A stretch of 19,938 nt of DNA from the NCBI GenBank assembly GCA_964600225.1, contig CAZRIT010000032.1:1-19938 (forward strand), written 5' to 3'. The stretch is from CAZRIT01 sp964600225 (GTDB taxonomy: Bacteria > Bacillota > Clostridia > Christensenellales > CAG-138). Below the pieces are notes generated by a model, which was given only the letters and a program-made list of their open reading frames with translations, was not told where the DNA came from and did no database searches. Shown one piece after another: positions 1 through 7,317 of the stretch; within the stretch, counting starts at the first letter, position 1; the number at the start of each line of letters is the position of its first letter. The translations under genes were made by a program, and so were the position numbers.

Positions 1-2
1 AT

Positions 3-842
3 GCTGCGGACGGGTTCGATGAACAGGATACCGTCATCGGACCCGTCCGCAGCATGGCCGATCAATTGCCCTGCCTGTACGATACGGAGCTGATGCTCGG
101 CGGCGGGCACGTCACGGGCAGGCTGGTTTCGGAGGACGCCGCGGTCAACGGCATATTGAACGCGCTCAAACGGCTTGCCGACCGCGAGGCGTTTGCCAAG
201 CGCTATCGGGGCGCTGCGCCGCTGTTGTTTGCCATGGGCGACGGCAACCACAGCCTGGCCACGGCCAAGGCGGACTGGGAGCGCATCAAGGCTACGCTGA
301 CGGAACGGGAGCGCGCCGCGCATCCCGCGCGTTATGCGCTGGTGGAGGTGGAAAACATCCACGACGAGGGCATTGTGTTTGAACCCATTCACCGCGTGGT
401 GTTCGGGCTGGACGACGAAAGCGCGCCCGAGACGTTGCTGGGAATGCTGCAAAAGCAGAACGGCGCCGCGCGCATCGAGCGGGGCAGGCATGCCGCATCG
501 GGCGGGAAGACGCACGTTTTGCCGTTTACCACGGGCAGGCACGAGGGCGCGTTTGTTGTGGAAAGCCCCGCGGCGCAGCTTGCCGTGGGCACGCTGCAAA
601 ACGCCATCGACGCGGTGATCAAAGCGCAGCCTGCCGTGGAGGTGGACTATATCCACGGCGCGGACGTGGTGTATCAACTGGCCGAGGGCGAACGGGCCAT
701 GGGCTTTTTGCTGCCCGCCATGGGCAAACACGAGCTGTTCCCCACGGTGGTGTACGAGGGCGCGCTGCCCAGAAAGACCTTCTCCATGGGCGAGGCCAAT
801 GAAAAACGCTACTATATGGAATGCAGAAGGATCGATGGCTAA
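3..842 (+). CDS. DUF1015 family protein, C-terminal part (5' end outside window)
   Basis: The frame is open from the window edge to the TAA at 840-842, giving 279 residues. The readable ATG at 54 is internal: the codons before it read DGFDEQDTVIGPVRSM without a stop and continue the family's usual sequence. The segment LYDTELMLGGGHVTG followed by GDGNHSLATAK is the signature of DUF1015 (family length about 400 residues), so roughly the first third is missing. The biochemical function of DUF1015 is not established. In Clostridia the family is often found near serine or amino-acid biosynthesis genes (known context, not shown here). It lies 50 bases upstream of an aspartokinase on the same strand, so co-transcription is possible. 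The family call is firm and no function is claimed. Confidence 0.88.
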   Translation, partial: AADGFDEQDTVIGPVRSMADQLPCLYDTELMLGGGHVTGRLVSEDAAVNGILNALKRLADREAFAKRYRGAAPLLFAMGDGNHSLATAKADWERIKATLTERERAAHPARYALVEVENIHDEGIVFEPIHRVVFGLDDESAPETLLGMLQKQNGAARIERGRHAASGGKTHVLPFTTGRHEGAFVVESPAAQLAVGTLQNAIDAVIKAQPAVEVDYIHGADVVYQLAEGERAMGFLLPAMGKHELFPTVVYEGALPRKTFSMGEANEKRYYMECRRIDG

Positions 843-892
843 GCGGGGTTGCCGTGCGGCGATCAAACGATGAATGAGGAACGGAGTGCAGT

Positions 893-2209
893 ATGGCGGT
901 AAAAGTAACAAAATTCGGCGGCAGCTCGCTGGCGGATGCGGCAAGCTTCCGAAAGGTAAAGGATATTGTGCAGTCCGATGCGTCGCGGCTGTATGTGGTG
1001 CCCAGCGCGCCCGGCAAGCGTTACCCGGGCGATGAAAAGGTGACGGACCTGCTGTACCTGTGCTATGCTCAGGCCAGCCAGGGGCTTCCCTTTGCGGAGA
1101 CGTTTCAGCGCATCACCGAGCGCTATACCGAAATCGAGCGGGATTTGAAGCTGGATACCGATATCACGGGCGAGCTCAAGGCCATCTACCGCAACATCGA
1201 GGACGGCGCGAGCGAGGATTATATCGCCAGCCGCGGCGAGTATCTCAACGGCCTGCTGCTTTCGGCCTACCTGGGGTTCTCGTTTCTGGACGCGGCGGAG
1301 CTGATCTGCTTCCATTCCGATGGCACCTACGATGACGAAACCACCCAGAAGTGGACGCAAAAGCTTTCGGAGCTGAAGCGCGTGGTCATCCCCGGCTTCT
1401 ACGGGCGCAAGCGCGACGGCAGCATCAAGACGTTCTCGCGCGGCGGCTCGGATATCACGGGCGCCATCGTTGCGCGCGCGGCGCAGGCCAGCGTGTACGA
1501 AAACTGGACCGACGTGAGCGGCTTCCTCATGGCCGATCCGCGCATCGTGGAAAACCCCAAGGCCATCAAGATTGTCACCTATTCGGAGCTGCGGGAGCTA
1601 AGCTACATGGGCGCAACCGTGCTGCACGAGGATTCGATATTCCCCGTGCGCCGCGCGCACATCCCCATCAACGTCCGCAATACCAACGCGCCTAACGACG
1701 AGGGCACCATGGTCATCCCCGACAGCTTCCTCAAGTTTTACGAGCGCACGGGGATGCTTACGGGCATTGCGGGGCGCAAGGGCTTTACGGTCATCACCGT
1801 TTACAAGGACAACATGCACAACGAGGTGGGCTTTGGCTATCGGCTGCTTCGGGTGCTGGAACGGTACGATATTTCGTTTGAGCACATCCCCAGCGGGATC
1901 GATACCATGTCGCTGGTCATCTCCGACAGCAAGCTCAAGGAGAACCTGGAGGCGGTGCTGCGCGAAATCCAGCGCGACTGCCTGCCGCAATCCATTGAGC
2001 TGCACAGCAACATGGCGCTGGTCGCCACCGTCGGCAAGGGCATGGTGCGTTCGCTCGGCGTGGCGGCAAGGCTGTTTACCGCGCTGTACGAGGCGGGCAT
2101 CAACGTGCGCATGATCGACCAGGGCAGCAGCGAGATGAACATCATCGTCGGCATCGAAAGCGACGATTTGGAGGAGGCCGTGCGCGCCATCTACAAGGCG
2201 TTTGCGTAA
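893..2209 (+). CDS. lysC: Aspartate kinase (aspartokinase), monofunctional
   Basis: This cytoplasmic enzyme phosphorylates L-aspartate with ATP, the first step towards lysine, threonine, methionine and diaminopimelate for peptidoglycan. The 438-residue protein starts with VTKFGGSSLAD (residues 5-15), the nucleotide-binding signature of the family. TFSRGGSDITGA (181-192) is the second conserved kinase loop. Residues from about 300 to the end form the tandem ACT-type regulatory region, including DQGSSEMNI (409-417), where feedback amino acids bind in relatives. There is no fused homoserine dehydrogenase. GAGGA and CGGAG lie 12 and 6 bases before the ATG, which supports this start. I see no lysine riboswitch or T-box in the 50-base upstream gap, so any leader control would have to lie further upstream. 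galE follows after 78 bases. The effector (lysine, threonine or both) cannot be read from sequence alone. Confidence 0.93.
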   Translation: MAVKVTKFGGSSLADAASFRKVKDIVQSDASRLYVVPSAPGKRYPGDEKVTDLLYLCYAQASQGLPFAETFQRITERYTEIERDLKLDTDITGELKAIYRNIEDGASEDYIASRGEYLNGLLLSAYLGFSFLDAAELICFHSDGTYDDETTQKWTQKLSELKRVVIPGFYGRKRDGSIKTFSRGGSDITGAIVARAAQASVYENWTDVSGFLMADPRIVENPKAIKIVTYSELRELSYMGATVLHEDSIFPVRRAHIPINVRNTNAPNDEGTMVIPDSFLKFYERTGMLTGIAGRKGFTVITVYKDNMHNEVGFGYRLLRVLERYDISFEHIPSGIDTMSLVISDSKLKENLEAVLREIQRDCLPQSIELHSNMALVATVGKGMVRSLGVAARLFTALYEAGINVRMIDQGSSEMNIIVGIESDDLEEAVRAIYKAFA

Positions 2210-2287
2210 ATCGACCCGACGGCCCCGCATATTGACGCGTGGCCGAAGCGCCCTGCTGCGGCAGCGAACCATGAAGGAGGCAAGCAT

Positions 2288-3301
2288 ATGCGTATTCTGG
2301 TAACGGGCGGCGCGGGCTACATCGGCAGCCATACCGTGCTGCAGCTTTTGGACGCGGGCTACGAGGTGCTGATCGCGGATAATTTTATCAACAGCAAGCC
2401 CGTGGTGCTGGAACGGCTCAAAAAGCTTTCGGACAAGCCGTTCGGGTTTGCCGAGTGTGATTTTACCTGCCCCGACGCCGTAAAAGCCCTGTTTGATGCA
2501 CAGCGTATCGATGGCGTCATCCACTTTGCGGGGCTCAAGGCAGTGGGTGAATCGGTGGAGCAGCCGCTGATGTACTATAAAAACAACCTCGATTCCACCC
2601 TGAACCTGCTAACCGAGATGGCGCGGCACGAGGTCAAGCGGCTGGTGTTTTCCTCCAGCGCCACCGTCTACGGAGATCCCGTCAGCGTGCCCATCAGCGA
2701 GGATTTTGCGCTGCACGCCACCAACCCCTACGGGCAGACCAAGCTGATGATCGAGCAGATTTTGCGGGATATCGGCCATGCCGACCCGACGTGGCGCGTT
2801 TGCCTTTTGCGCTACTTCAACCCCGTCGGCGCGCATCCGTCGGGCACCATCGGCGAGGACCCCAACGGCATCCCCAACAACCTCATGCCCTACATTGCGC
2901 AGGTGGCCGTGGGCAGGCGGGAACGCCTCAACGTATTCGGCGACGATTACCCCACTCCCGACGGCACGGGCGTGCGCGACTATATTCACGTCATGGATCT
3001 GGCGGATGGGCATGTGGCGGCGCTGAAGCGCCTGGAGGAATCGGCGGGCGTGTGCTGCTACAACCTCGGTACGGGCATCGGGTATTCGGTGCTGGACGTG
3101 CTGCATGCGTTTGAAAAGGCCTGCGGCAAACACTTGCCGTATGCCGTAACGGCGCGGCGCGCGGGCGATATCGCCGCCTGCTACGCCAACCCCCGAAAGG
3201 CCGCCGACGAGCTGCACTGGCGCGCACAGTATGGCATCGAGCGCATGTGCGCAGACGCCTGGCGCTGGCAGAGCGATAACCCCAACGGCTACGACGACTA
3301 A
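2288..3301 (+). CDS. galE: UDP-glucose 4-epimerase
   Basis: GalE interconverts UDP-glucose and UDP-galactose using tightly bound NAD. It serves the Leloir pathway and supplies UDP-galactose for surface glycans. The 337-residue length is typical. The sequence shows the Rossmann motif GGAGYIGSH (7-15), the active-site segment FSSSATVYGD (121-130) and the catalytic pair Tyr148/Lys152 in NPYGQTK. RYFNPVGAHPSG and the VRDYIHVMDLADGH segment are also standard for GalE. AAGGAGG at 2274-2280 sits 7 bases before the ATG. A nucleotidyltransferase follows 51 bases downstream. No galK or galT is present, so a role in supplying activated sugar for a polymer is as likely as galactose catabolism (inference). 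Confidence 0.95.
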   Translation: MRILVTGGAGYIGSHTVLQLLDAGYEVLIADNFINSKPVVLERLKKLSDKPFGFAECDFTCPDAVKALFDAQRIDGVIHFAGLKAVGESVEQPLMYYKNNLDSTLNLLTEMARHEVKRLVFSSSATVYGDPVSVPISEDFALHATNPYGQTKLMIEQILRDIGHADPTWRVCLLRYFNPVGAHPSGTIGEDPNGIPNNLMPYIAQVAVGRRERLNVFGDDYPTPDGTGVRDYIHVMDLADGHVAALKRLEESAGVCCYNLGTGIGYSVLDVLHAFEKACGKHLPYAVTARRAGDIAACYANPRKAADELHWRAQYGIERMCADAWRWQSDNPNGYDD

Positions 3302-3352
3302 AGGACGACCAACGCGGGCGCGCGGCCCGAACAATGCAAAGGAGAGATGCAT

Positions 3353-4279
3353 ATGGCAAAACCAACCCTTGTGGTCATGGCTGCGGGTATGGGCAGCCGC
3401 TATGGCGGACTCAAGCAGATCGATCCCGTTGGCAAGCACGGCGAGGTCATCATGGACTATTCGCTGTTTGATGCGATGGAGGCGGGCTTTGAAAAGGTCG
3501 TGTTCATCATCAACCGCAGAATCGAGCAGGACTTTTACGATGTCATCGGCCGCCGCGTCGAACGGCACATGCAGGTGCACTACGTCTTCCAGCAGCAGGA
3601 GTGCCTGCTGCCCAAGGGCTTTGTCATTCCCGAGGGCCGCGTCAAGCCGTGGGGCACGGCGCACGCCATCCTCTGCTGCAAGGATGTGGTCAACGAGCCG
3701 TTTGCCGCCATCAACGCCGATGATTACTACGGCAAGCGCGCGTTCAAGGTGCTGTACGATTACCTCAAGGATGCCCGCGATACCGATCGGTACGATTATT
3801 CCATGGTGGGCTACATGGCCGCAAACACCCTGACCGAGCATGGCAGCGTGGCGCGCGGCGTGTGCGAGCTGGATGCGCACGGGGCGCTGCAAAACATTGT
3901 GGAACGGCTGCAAATCTACAAAACGCCCGAGGGCCCCGCGTATACGCTCGATAACGGGGCGACGCTGGTGCACTTCCCCGCCGAAACGCCGGTATCGATG
4001 AACTTTTTTGGCTTTACGCCGAGCATCTTTAGCGAACTGGAGCAGGCGTTCCCCGCGTTTTTGGAGCGCGCCGTGCGCGAGAATCCGCTCAAGGGCGAGT
4101 TTTTGATCCCCAACGAGGCGGGGCGACTTGTGCGCGAAGGCAAGGCGCGCATCCACATGCTCAGTTCGCCCGATCGCTGGTACGGCGTGACCTACAAGGA
4201 GGACAAGCCGCTGGTGCAGCAGGCCCTGGCCGAAATGACGGATGCGGGGCTGTACCCCGACCAAAAGCTGCTGGGCTGA
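3353..4279 (+). CDS. Sugar nucleotidyltransferase-like protein (NTP-transferase fold)
   Basis: The 308-residue protein begins with VVMAAGMGSRYGGLKQ (7-22), a variant of the GxGxR nucleotide-binding loop of NDP-sugar pyrophosphorylases. It also has GTAHA (101-105) and NADDYYG (121-127), where the aspartates would hold the catalytic metal. The family normally joins a sugar 1-phosphate to an NTP, releasing pyrophosphate. The exact sugar and nucleotide cannot be assigned. An upstream in-frame ATG at 3347 is rejected as the start because it touches the AAAGGAGAG ribosome binding site (3338-3346); the ATG at 3353 is correctly spaced. The gene follows galE on the same strand and is closed by the terminator at 4304-4341, so the two probably share a transcript and a sugar-nucleotide role. 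The C-terminal third (PDRWYGVTYKEDKP) has no motif I recognise. Confidence 0.85.
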   Translation: MAKPTLVVMAAGMGSRYGGLKQIDPVGKHGEVIMDYSLFDAMEAGFEKVVFIINRRIEQDFYDVIGRRVERHMQVHYVFQQQECLLPKGFVIPEGRVKPWGTAHAILCCKDVVNEPFAAINADDYYGKRAFKVLYDYLKDARDTDRYDYSMVGYMAANTLTEHGSVARGVCELDAHGALQNIVERLQIYKTPEGPAYTLDNGATLVHFPAETPVSMNFFGFTPSIFSELEQAFPAFLERAVRENPLKGEFLIPNEAGRLVREGKARIHMLSSPDRWYGVTYKEDKPLVQQALAEMTDAGLYPDQKLLG

Positions 4280-4303
4280 GCGCGGCAGACAATCAACAAA
4301 CAC

Positions 4304-4341
4304 AAACACCTCCGCAGGCATCCGCTTTCGGAGGTGTTTTT
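4304..4341 (+). terminator. Rho-independent terminator after the nucleotidyltransferase gene
   Basis: AAACACCTCCG (4304-4314) pairs perfectly with CGGAGGTGTTT (4329-4339) around a 14-base loop, and the + strand runs into TTTTT at 4337-4341. It lies 25 bases after the stop codon. Read from the - strand the hairpin is followed by a looser T-rich stretch, so it may also stop transcripts of the converging regulator gene. Confidence 0.88.
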
Positions 4342-4391
4342 GCGTAAGGCAAAAAACGCATGGGTTCGGATTTGCTCTGCTTGCCTGTTTT

Positions 4392-5087
4392 TCAGGTGTT
4401 TTCCACGTCCACCTTCCCCGCAATGCCGAGCATGAGGTGGGCGTCGTACTCCGCCTCGACCATGGCGGATTCCGAAAGGCGGGCGCGCAAGGCGTTATAG
4501 ATGGCCATATGGCTGATGGATACGAGCTTTTGGTTTTCCACGGTGAAGGCGTGGTAAACGTAATAGCGGTAGCGCAAAAGCGAATTGCGGATGCTCATAT
4601 AGACTGATAGCAGATAAGGGTTGCCCGACGCCTCCACGAGGATGTGGTGGAAGCGGTCGTCCGCCGCCGCGAGCGCGGAGGGTGAAGGCGGGGCGTTTTT
4701 CTTTAAAAACGGGCGCAGGCTTTCGCGCATCTGCTTGAGCTGTTCATCGGTGATACGCTTGGCCGCCAGGTAGGCGGCCTTTCCTTCGATGGCCGCACGG
4801 GTGCGGGACAGGTGGGCGCAGTCCTCCTCGTTGATGGGCGCAATGCGCAGGCACCGCCTTGCGGACTCCATCTCCTCAACGAGCCCGTCGCGCAGCAGCA
4901 TTTCCAGCGCCATTCTGGCGGGAGAACGGCTGATTCCCAGGGTGTCGGCAATGATTTTTTCGCTGATTCGTTCGCTTGGCTTTAACCGAAAACAAATAAT
5001 TTCGTCCTGCAGGTACTGATAGGCAACCCGCCATAGCGGCTCAAAGAGTGTGGTTGACAGCTTTTCCTGAAACTCTGCTTTGTTCAT
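4392..5087 (-). CDS. GntR-family transcriptional regulator, FadR/FCD subfamily
   Basis: This 231-residue protein is a DNA-binding repressor or activator that senses a small carboxylate-type ligand (known for FCD regulators). Residues about 15-85 form the winged helix, with recognition-helix sequence ADTLGISRSPARMALEML. Residues about 90-225 form the all-helical FCD ligand domain. Asp143 and His147 in DDRFHHIL, His193 in SISHMAIYNAL and His217 in YDAHL match the usual metal-binding set, so a metal-coordinated organic acid is a likely effector. Two ATGs are in frame, at 5096 and 5087. The AAGGGGG at 5098-5104 is only one base from the first but 10 from the second, so MNKAEF at 5087 is chosen. 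It is divergent from the aldolase operon and is presumably its regulator (inference from position). Confidence 0.88.
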   Translation of the reverse strand: MNKAEFQEKLSTTLFEPLWRVAYQYLQDEIICFRLKPSERISEKIIADTLGISRSPARMALEMLLRDGLVEEMESARRCLRIAPINEEDCAHLSRTRAAIEGKAAYLAAKRITDEQLKQMRESLRPFLKKNAPPSPSALAAADDRFHHILVEASGNPYLLSVYMSIRNSLLRYRYYVYHAFTVENQKLVSISHMAIYNALRARLSESAMVEAEYDAHLMLGIAGKVDVENT

Positions 5088-5155
5088 CTTGCGCATGCCC
5101 CCTTCTGCCGTATGTAAGCACAGAGAACAACCCGAAAAAAGCCCCCATGCACTTC

Positions 5156-5164
5156 ATTTTAGCA
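5156..5164 (-). promoter_or_regulatory. Candidate extended -10 promoter of the FCD regulator gene
   Basis: The - strand reads TGCTAAAAT, an extended -10 (TGn plus TAAAAT), about 70 bases upstream of the regulator's start. No good -35 lies at the matching distance, which is tolerated for extended -10 promoters. A small inverted repeat, TTTGTCTCAAA, lies further upstream at 5197-5207. Confidence 0.45.
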
Positions 5165-5224
5165 CAGGTCAGGCCCGGGTACACTGCAATAAACCGTTTG
5201 TCTCAAATGCGGGGCCCATTGGTA

Positions 5225-5266
5225 CGGTTTTTCCGACAAAACGTGCCAAAAACCGCAAAAACGGTT
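5225..5266. promoter_or_regulatory. Candidate operator: inverted repeats upstream of the aldolase promoter
   Basis: CGGTTTTT (5225-5232) and AAAAACCG (5248-5255) form a perfect 8-base inverted repeat with 15 bases between arms. A further CGGTT (5262-5266) makes a second inverted pair with the AACCG at 5251-5255. The same AACCG half-site recurs at 5192-5196 and 5342-5346. The array ends 6 bases before the -35 box, a position expected for a regulator site. The 320-base gap 5088-5416 also holds both divergent promoters and nothing that looks like a gene. Assignment to the FCD regulator is inference. Confidence 0.45.
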
Positions 5267-5272
5267 CGTTTC

Positions 5273-5301
5273 CTGACATTCTTTCATGCAGACGATACAA
5301 T
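5273..5301 (+). promoter_or_regulatory. Sigma-70-type promoter of the aldolase operon
   Basis: CTGACA (5273-5278) and TACAAT (5296-5301) are separated by exactly 17 bases, close to the TTGACA/TATAAT consensus. Transcription would begin near 5308, leaving a leader of about 110 bases before the aldolase ATG. One AACCG half-site (5342-5346) falls inside that leader. Confidence 0.7.
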
Positions 5302-5416
5302 CAGAATACAGAAATAGCTATTTCACAAAACCCATCCGTACAACCGTTCAGGCCTGACAAAACGAGACAGACACATTCAAATCCAACGGCATCAAATCGG
5401 GAAAGGAAGGATTGCA

Positions 5417-6175
5417 ATGCTCAAAAACACCCTTAAGGAAAAACTGGCGCAGGGAAAACCGGTATTCGGCACCTGGATGATGACCAACAGCTTTGACACG
5501 GCGCAGATACTCACCCATGTGGGGTGCGACTGCATCATGATCGACAGCGAGCACGGCTCCATGGACATTGAATCGGCGGGGCTATTGGTTGCGGCTATTC
5601 AAACGGGCGAGACCACGCCGCTCATCCGCGTTCCGTGGAACGACCTTGCCATGGCCAAGCGCGGGCTGGATACGGGCGCGCACGGCATCATGTTCCCCAT
5701 GGTCAACACAAAAGCGGAAGCGGAGCAGGCGGTGCAGGTTTGCAAATACCCGCCCGTGGGCGTGCGCGGCGCGGGTGCGGGGCGGGCGGCGCTGTTTGGC
5801 GCGGGCAGCGGGCAGTACATACCGTTTGCCAACAAGGAAACGCTGGTAATTGTGCAGATTGAGCACTACACCGCGGTGGAAAACGTGTACGAAATCCTGT
5901 CGGTGCCGGGCATCGATATCGCCTTTATCGGCCCCGGGGATTTGAGCATGTCCATGGGCATTCAGGGCATGGACAACCCCGCTTTGCACGATGCGTTCAA
6001 GCGCGTGGTGGACGCCTGCCAAAAAAACGACGTCGTCCCCGGCATCATGACGTGGAGCGGCGGAATCAAACAGCATTTGGAGCTGGGCTTCCGCTTCCTG
6101 CTGGGCGGCATCGACGGCATCAGCATCTTCAACGGCGCAAAGCAGGTGCTGGACGAGTTCCGCTCCCTGACGTAA
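5417..6175 (+). CDS. HpcH/HpaI-family class II aldolase (2-keto-3-deoxy acid aldolase type)
   Basis: The family cleaves 2-keto-3-deoxy acids by a retro-aldol reaction to pyruvate plus an aldehyde, using a divalent metal. Examples are 2-dehydro-3-deoxyglucarate aldolase (GarL) and 4-hydroxy-2-oxoheptanedioate aldolase (HpaI). The 252-residue length is normal. The catalytic set is visible: His46 in DSEHGSMD, Arg71 in IRVPWND, and metal ligands Glu149 (QIEHYTA) and Asp175 (GPGDLSMSMG). YPPVGVRGAGAGRA is the usual substrate-loop region. AAAGGAAGG lies shortly before the ATG. It is first in a three-gene operon with a dehydrogenase 37 bases downstream and a transporter beyond. The true substrate cannot be read from the sequence. 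No dehydratase or kinase of a known sugar-acid route is in the window, so the compound may arrive as a keto or hydroxy acid. Confidence 0.9.
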   Translation: MLKNTLKEKLAQGKPVFGTWMMTNSFDTAQILTHVGCDCIMIDSEHGSMDIESAGLLVAAIQTGETTPLIRVPWNDLAMAKRGLDTGAHGIMFPMVNTKAEAEQAVQVCKYPPVGVRGAGAGRAALFGAGSGQYIPFANKETLVIVQIEHYTAVENVYEILSVPGIDIAFIGPGDLSMSMGIQGMDNPALHDAFKRVVDACQKNDVVPGIMTWSGGIKQHLELGFRFLLGGIDGISIFNGAKQVLDEFRSLT

Positions 6176-6212
6176 CAAAACCGCAGACTATGACTTGAAG
6201 GAGGAAGGATCG

Positions 6213-7211
6213 ATGGAGCAAAAGAAGGTATACCTGGTGGACGACCACCTGATGCAAAGCAGCGGAATCGGGCTTGGCGCGGATATCGAGGGCAAGATCA
6301 TCTCCGACGCGGGCTTTACCTATGTTAAAACAAGCTGCAAAAGCGAGGACGACATCATCGCCCAATGCGCCGACGCCGATGTTGTGCTCGATCTGGGCAC
6401 GCCGATTGGCCCCAAAACCATGGATGCGCTGAAAAAGTGCAAGGCATATTTGCGCTACGGCATTGGCTTTGACGTGCTGGATGTGGACGCGGCCTCCGCG
6501 CGCGGCATCATGATATGCAACATGCCGCACTACTGCGTCAACGAGGTAGCCACGCAGACCATGACGCTGATGCTGGCGTGCCTAAGACAGCTTGTCCATC
6601 AGGCGCTGGGCACGCGCAGCGGCGCGTGGTATGTCAAAAAGCCGTATCCGCTGCACAGCACGCGCTTTTTGACGCTGGGCTTTATGGGCTTTGGCAACAT
6701 TGCCCGCAAGACCTCCGAGATGGCCAAGCCGTTCGGCTTCCGCATGATCGCCTTCGACCCGTATGTATCGAACGAGATATTTACGCAATACGGCGTAGCG
6801 CGTGCCGACAAGGACGAGCTGCTTGCCGCTGCGGATATCATCTCCATGCATACCCCGCTGAATAAGGAAACGTTCCATCTCATCGACAAGCCCGAGTTTG
6901 CCAAGATGAAGGAGGGCGTCATTATCGTCAACACCTCGCGCGGGGGCACCGTGTGTAACGAGGCGCTCGTCGAGGCGCTGCAATCCGGCAAGGTGGCCGC
7001 CGCGGGCCTGGACGTCAACGAGGACGAACCCATACGGGATGCCAACCACCCGCTACTGAAGATGGAAAACGCCATCATTACCCCGCATTCGGCCTTTGAT
7101 ACCGTGGAAGCAACGCTGCATCTGAGGGAGGTTGTGGCGGAGACGGCGGTGAAAATCCTGCGCGGGGAGCCGTTGGACAACGTGGTCAACAGGAAGGCGC
7201 TGGGCCTGTAA
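6213..7211 (+). CDS. D-isomer-specific 2-hydroxyacid dehydrogenase, NAD-dependent
   Basis: The enzyme interconverts a D-2-hydroxy acid and its 2-keto acid with NAD(P)H in the cytoplasm. In 332 residues it shows the Rossmann segment GFMGFGNIAR (156-165), Asp182 in AFDP at the end of the second beta strand (favouring NAD), and the catalytic triad Arg243 (NTSRGG), Glu272 (DVNEDEP) and His292 (TPHSAF). The nearest general groups are phosphoglycerate-dehydrogenase-like and CtBP-like members. A TTG at 6195 is in frame, but AAGGAGG at 6198-6204 lies 8 bases before the ATG at 6213, which decides the start. Placed between an aldolase and a transporter, it either oxidises an imported hydroxy acid to the aldolase substrate or reduces a cleavage product (inference). 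It is not of the beta-hydroxyacid family used by GarR-type tartronate semialdehyde reductases. Confidence 0.9.
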   Translation: MEQKKVYLVDDHLMQSSGIGLGADIEGKIISDAGFTYVKTSCKSEDDIIAQCADADVVLDLGTPIGPKTMDALKKCKAYLRYGIGFDVLDVDAASARGIMICNMPHYCVNEVATQTMTLMLACLRQLVHQALGTRSGAWYVKKPYPLHSTRFLTLGFMGFGNIARKTSEMAKPFGFRMIAFDPYVSNEIFTQYGVARADKDELLAAADIISMHTPLNKETFHLIDKPEFAKMKEGVIIVNTSRGGTVCNEALVEALQSGKVAAAGLDVNEDEPIRDANHPLLKMENAIITPHSAFDTVEATLHLREVVAETAVKILRGEPLDNVVNRKALGL

Positions 7212-7317
7212 CGGCCTCGGCGCGCGTTATAAAACGCCAAACCGCAGGCAGATCGATCAAAGGCACGAACACAACAAAACCCGTACAACACAATAACAGA
7301 AAGAGGGGTAAAGCATC

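Noticed and set aside
843..892. Lysine riboswitch or T-box before aspartokinase
   Set aside because: The gap is only 50 bases and shows no T-box consensus or riboswitch core.
2231..2287. Possible promoter or hairpin between aspartokinase and galE (TTGACG; CTGC/GCAG)
   Set aside because: No AT-rich -10 at a proper distance and only a four-base stem; not enough to call either.
1598..2524. 308-residue - strand open frame across aspartokinase and galE
   Set aside because: Overlaps two firm genes and lacks any family resemblance.
3622..3635. TGTCATTCCCGAGG inside the nucleotidyltransferase gene, similar to the repeat arm at 19375-19610
   Set aside because: One extra base, no partner arm nearby, and it encodes a normal part of the protein (FVIPEG); most likely coincidence.
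2609..4423. 604-residue open frame on the - strand across galE and the nucleotidyltransferase
   Set aside because: Both sense genes are well conserved. The antisense frame shows no recognisable motif and crosses the terminator.
5048..5436. Two + strand open frames (89 and 118 residues) in the divergent promoter region
   Set aside because: They overlap the regulator start, both promoters and the aldolase start, have no ribosome binding site, and their translations look like intergenic sequence.
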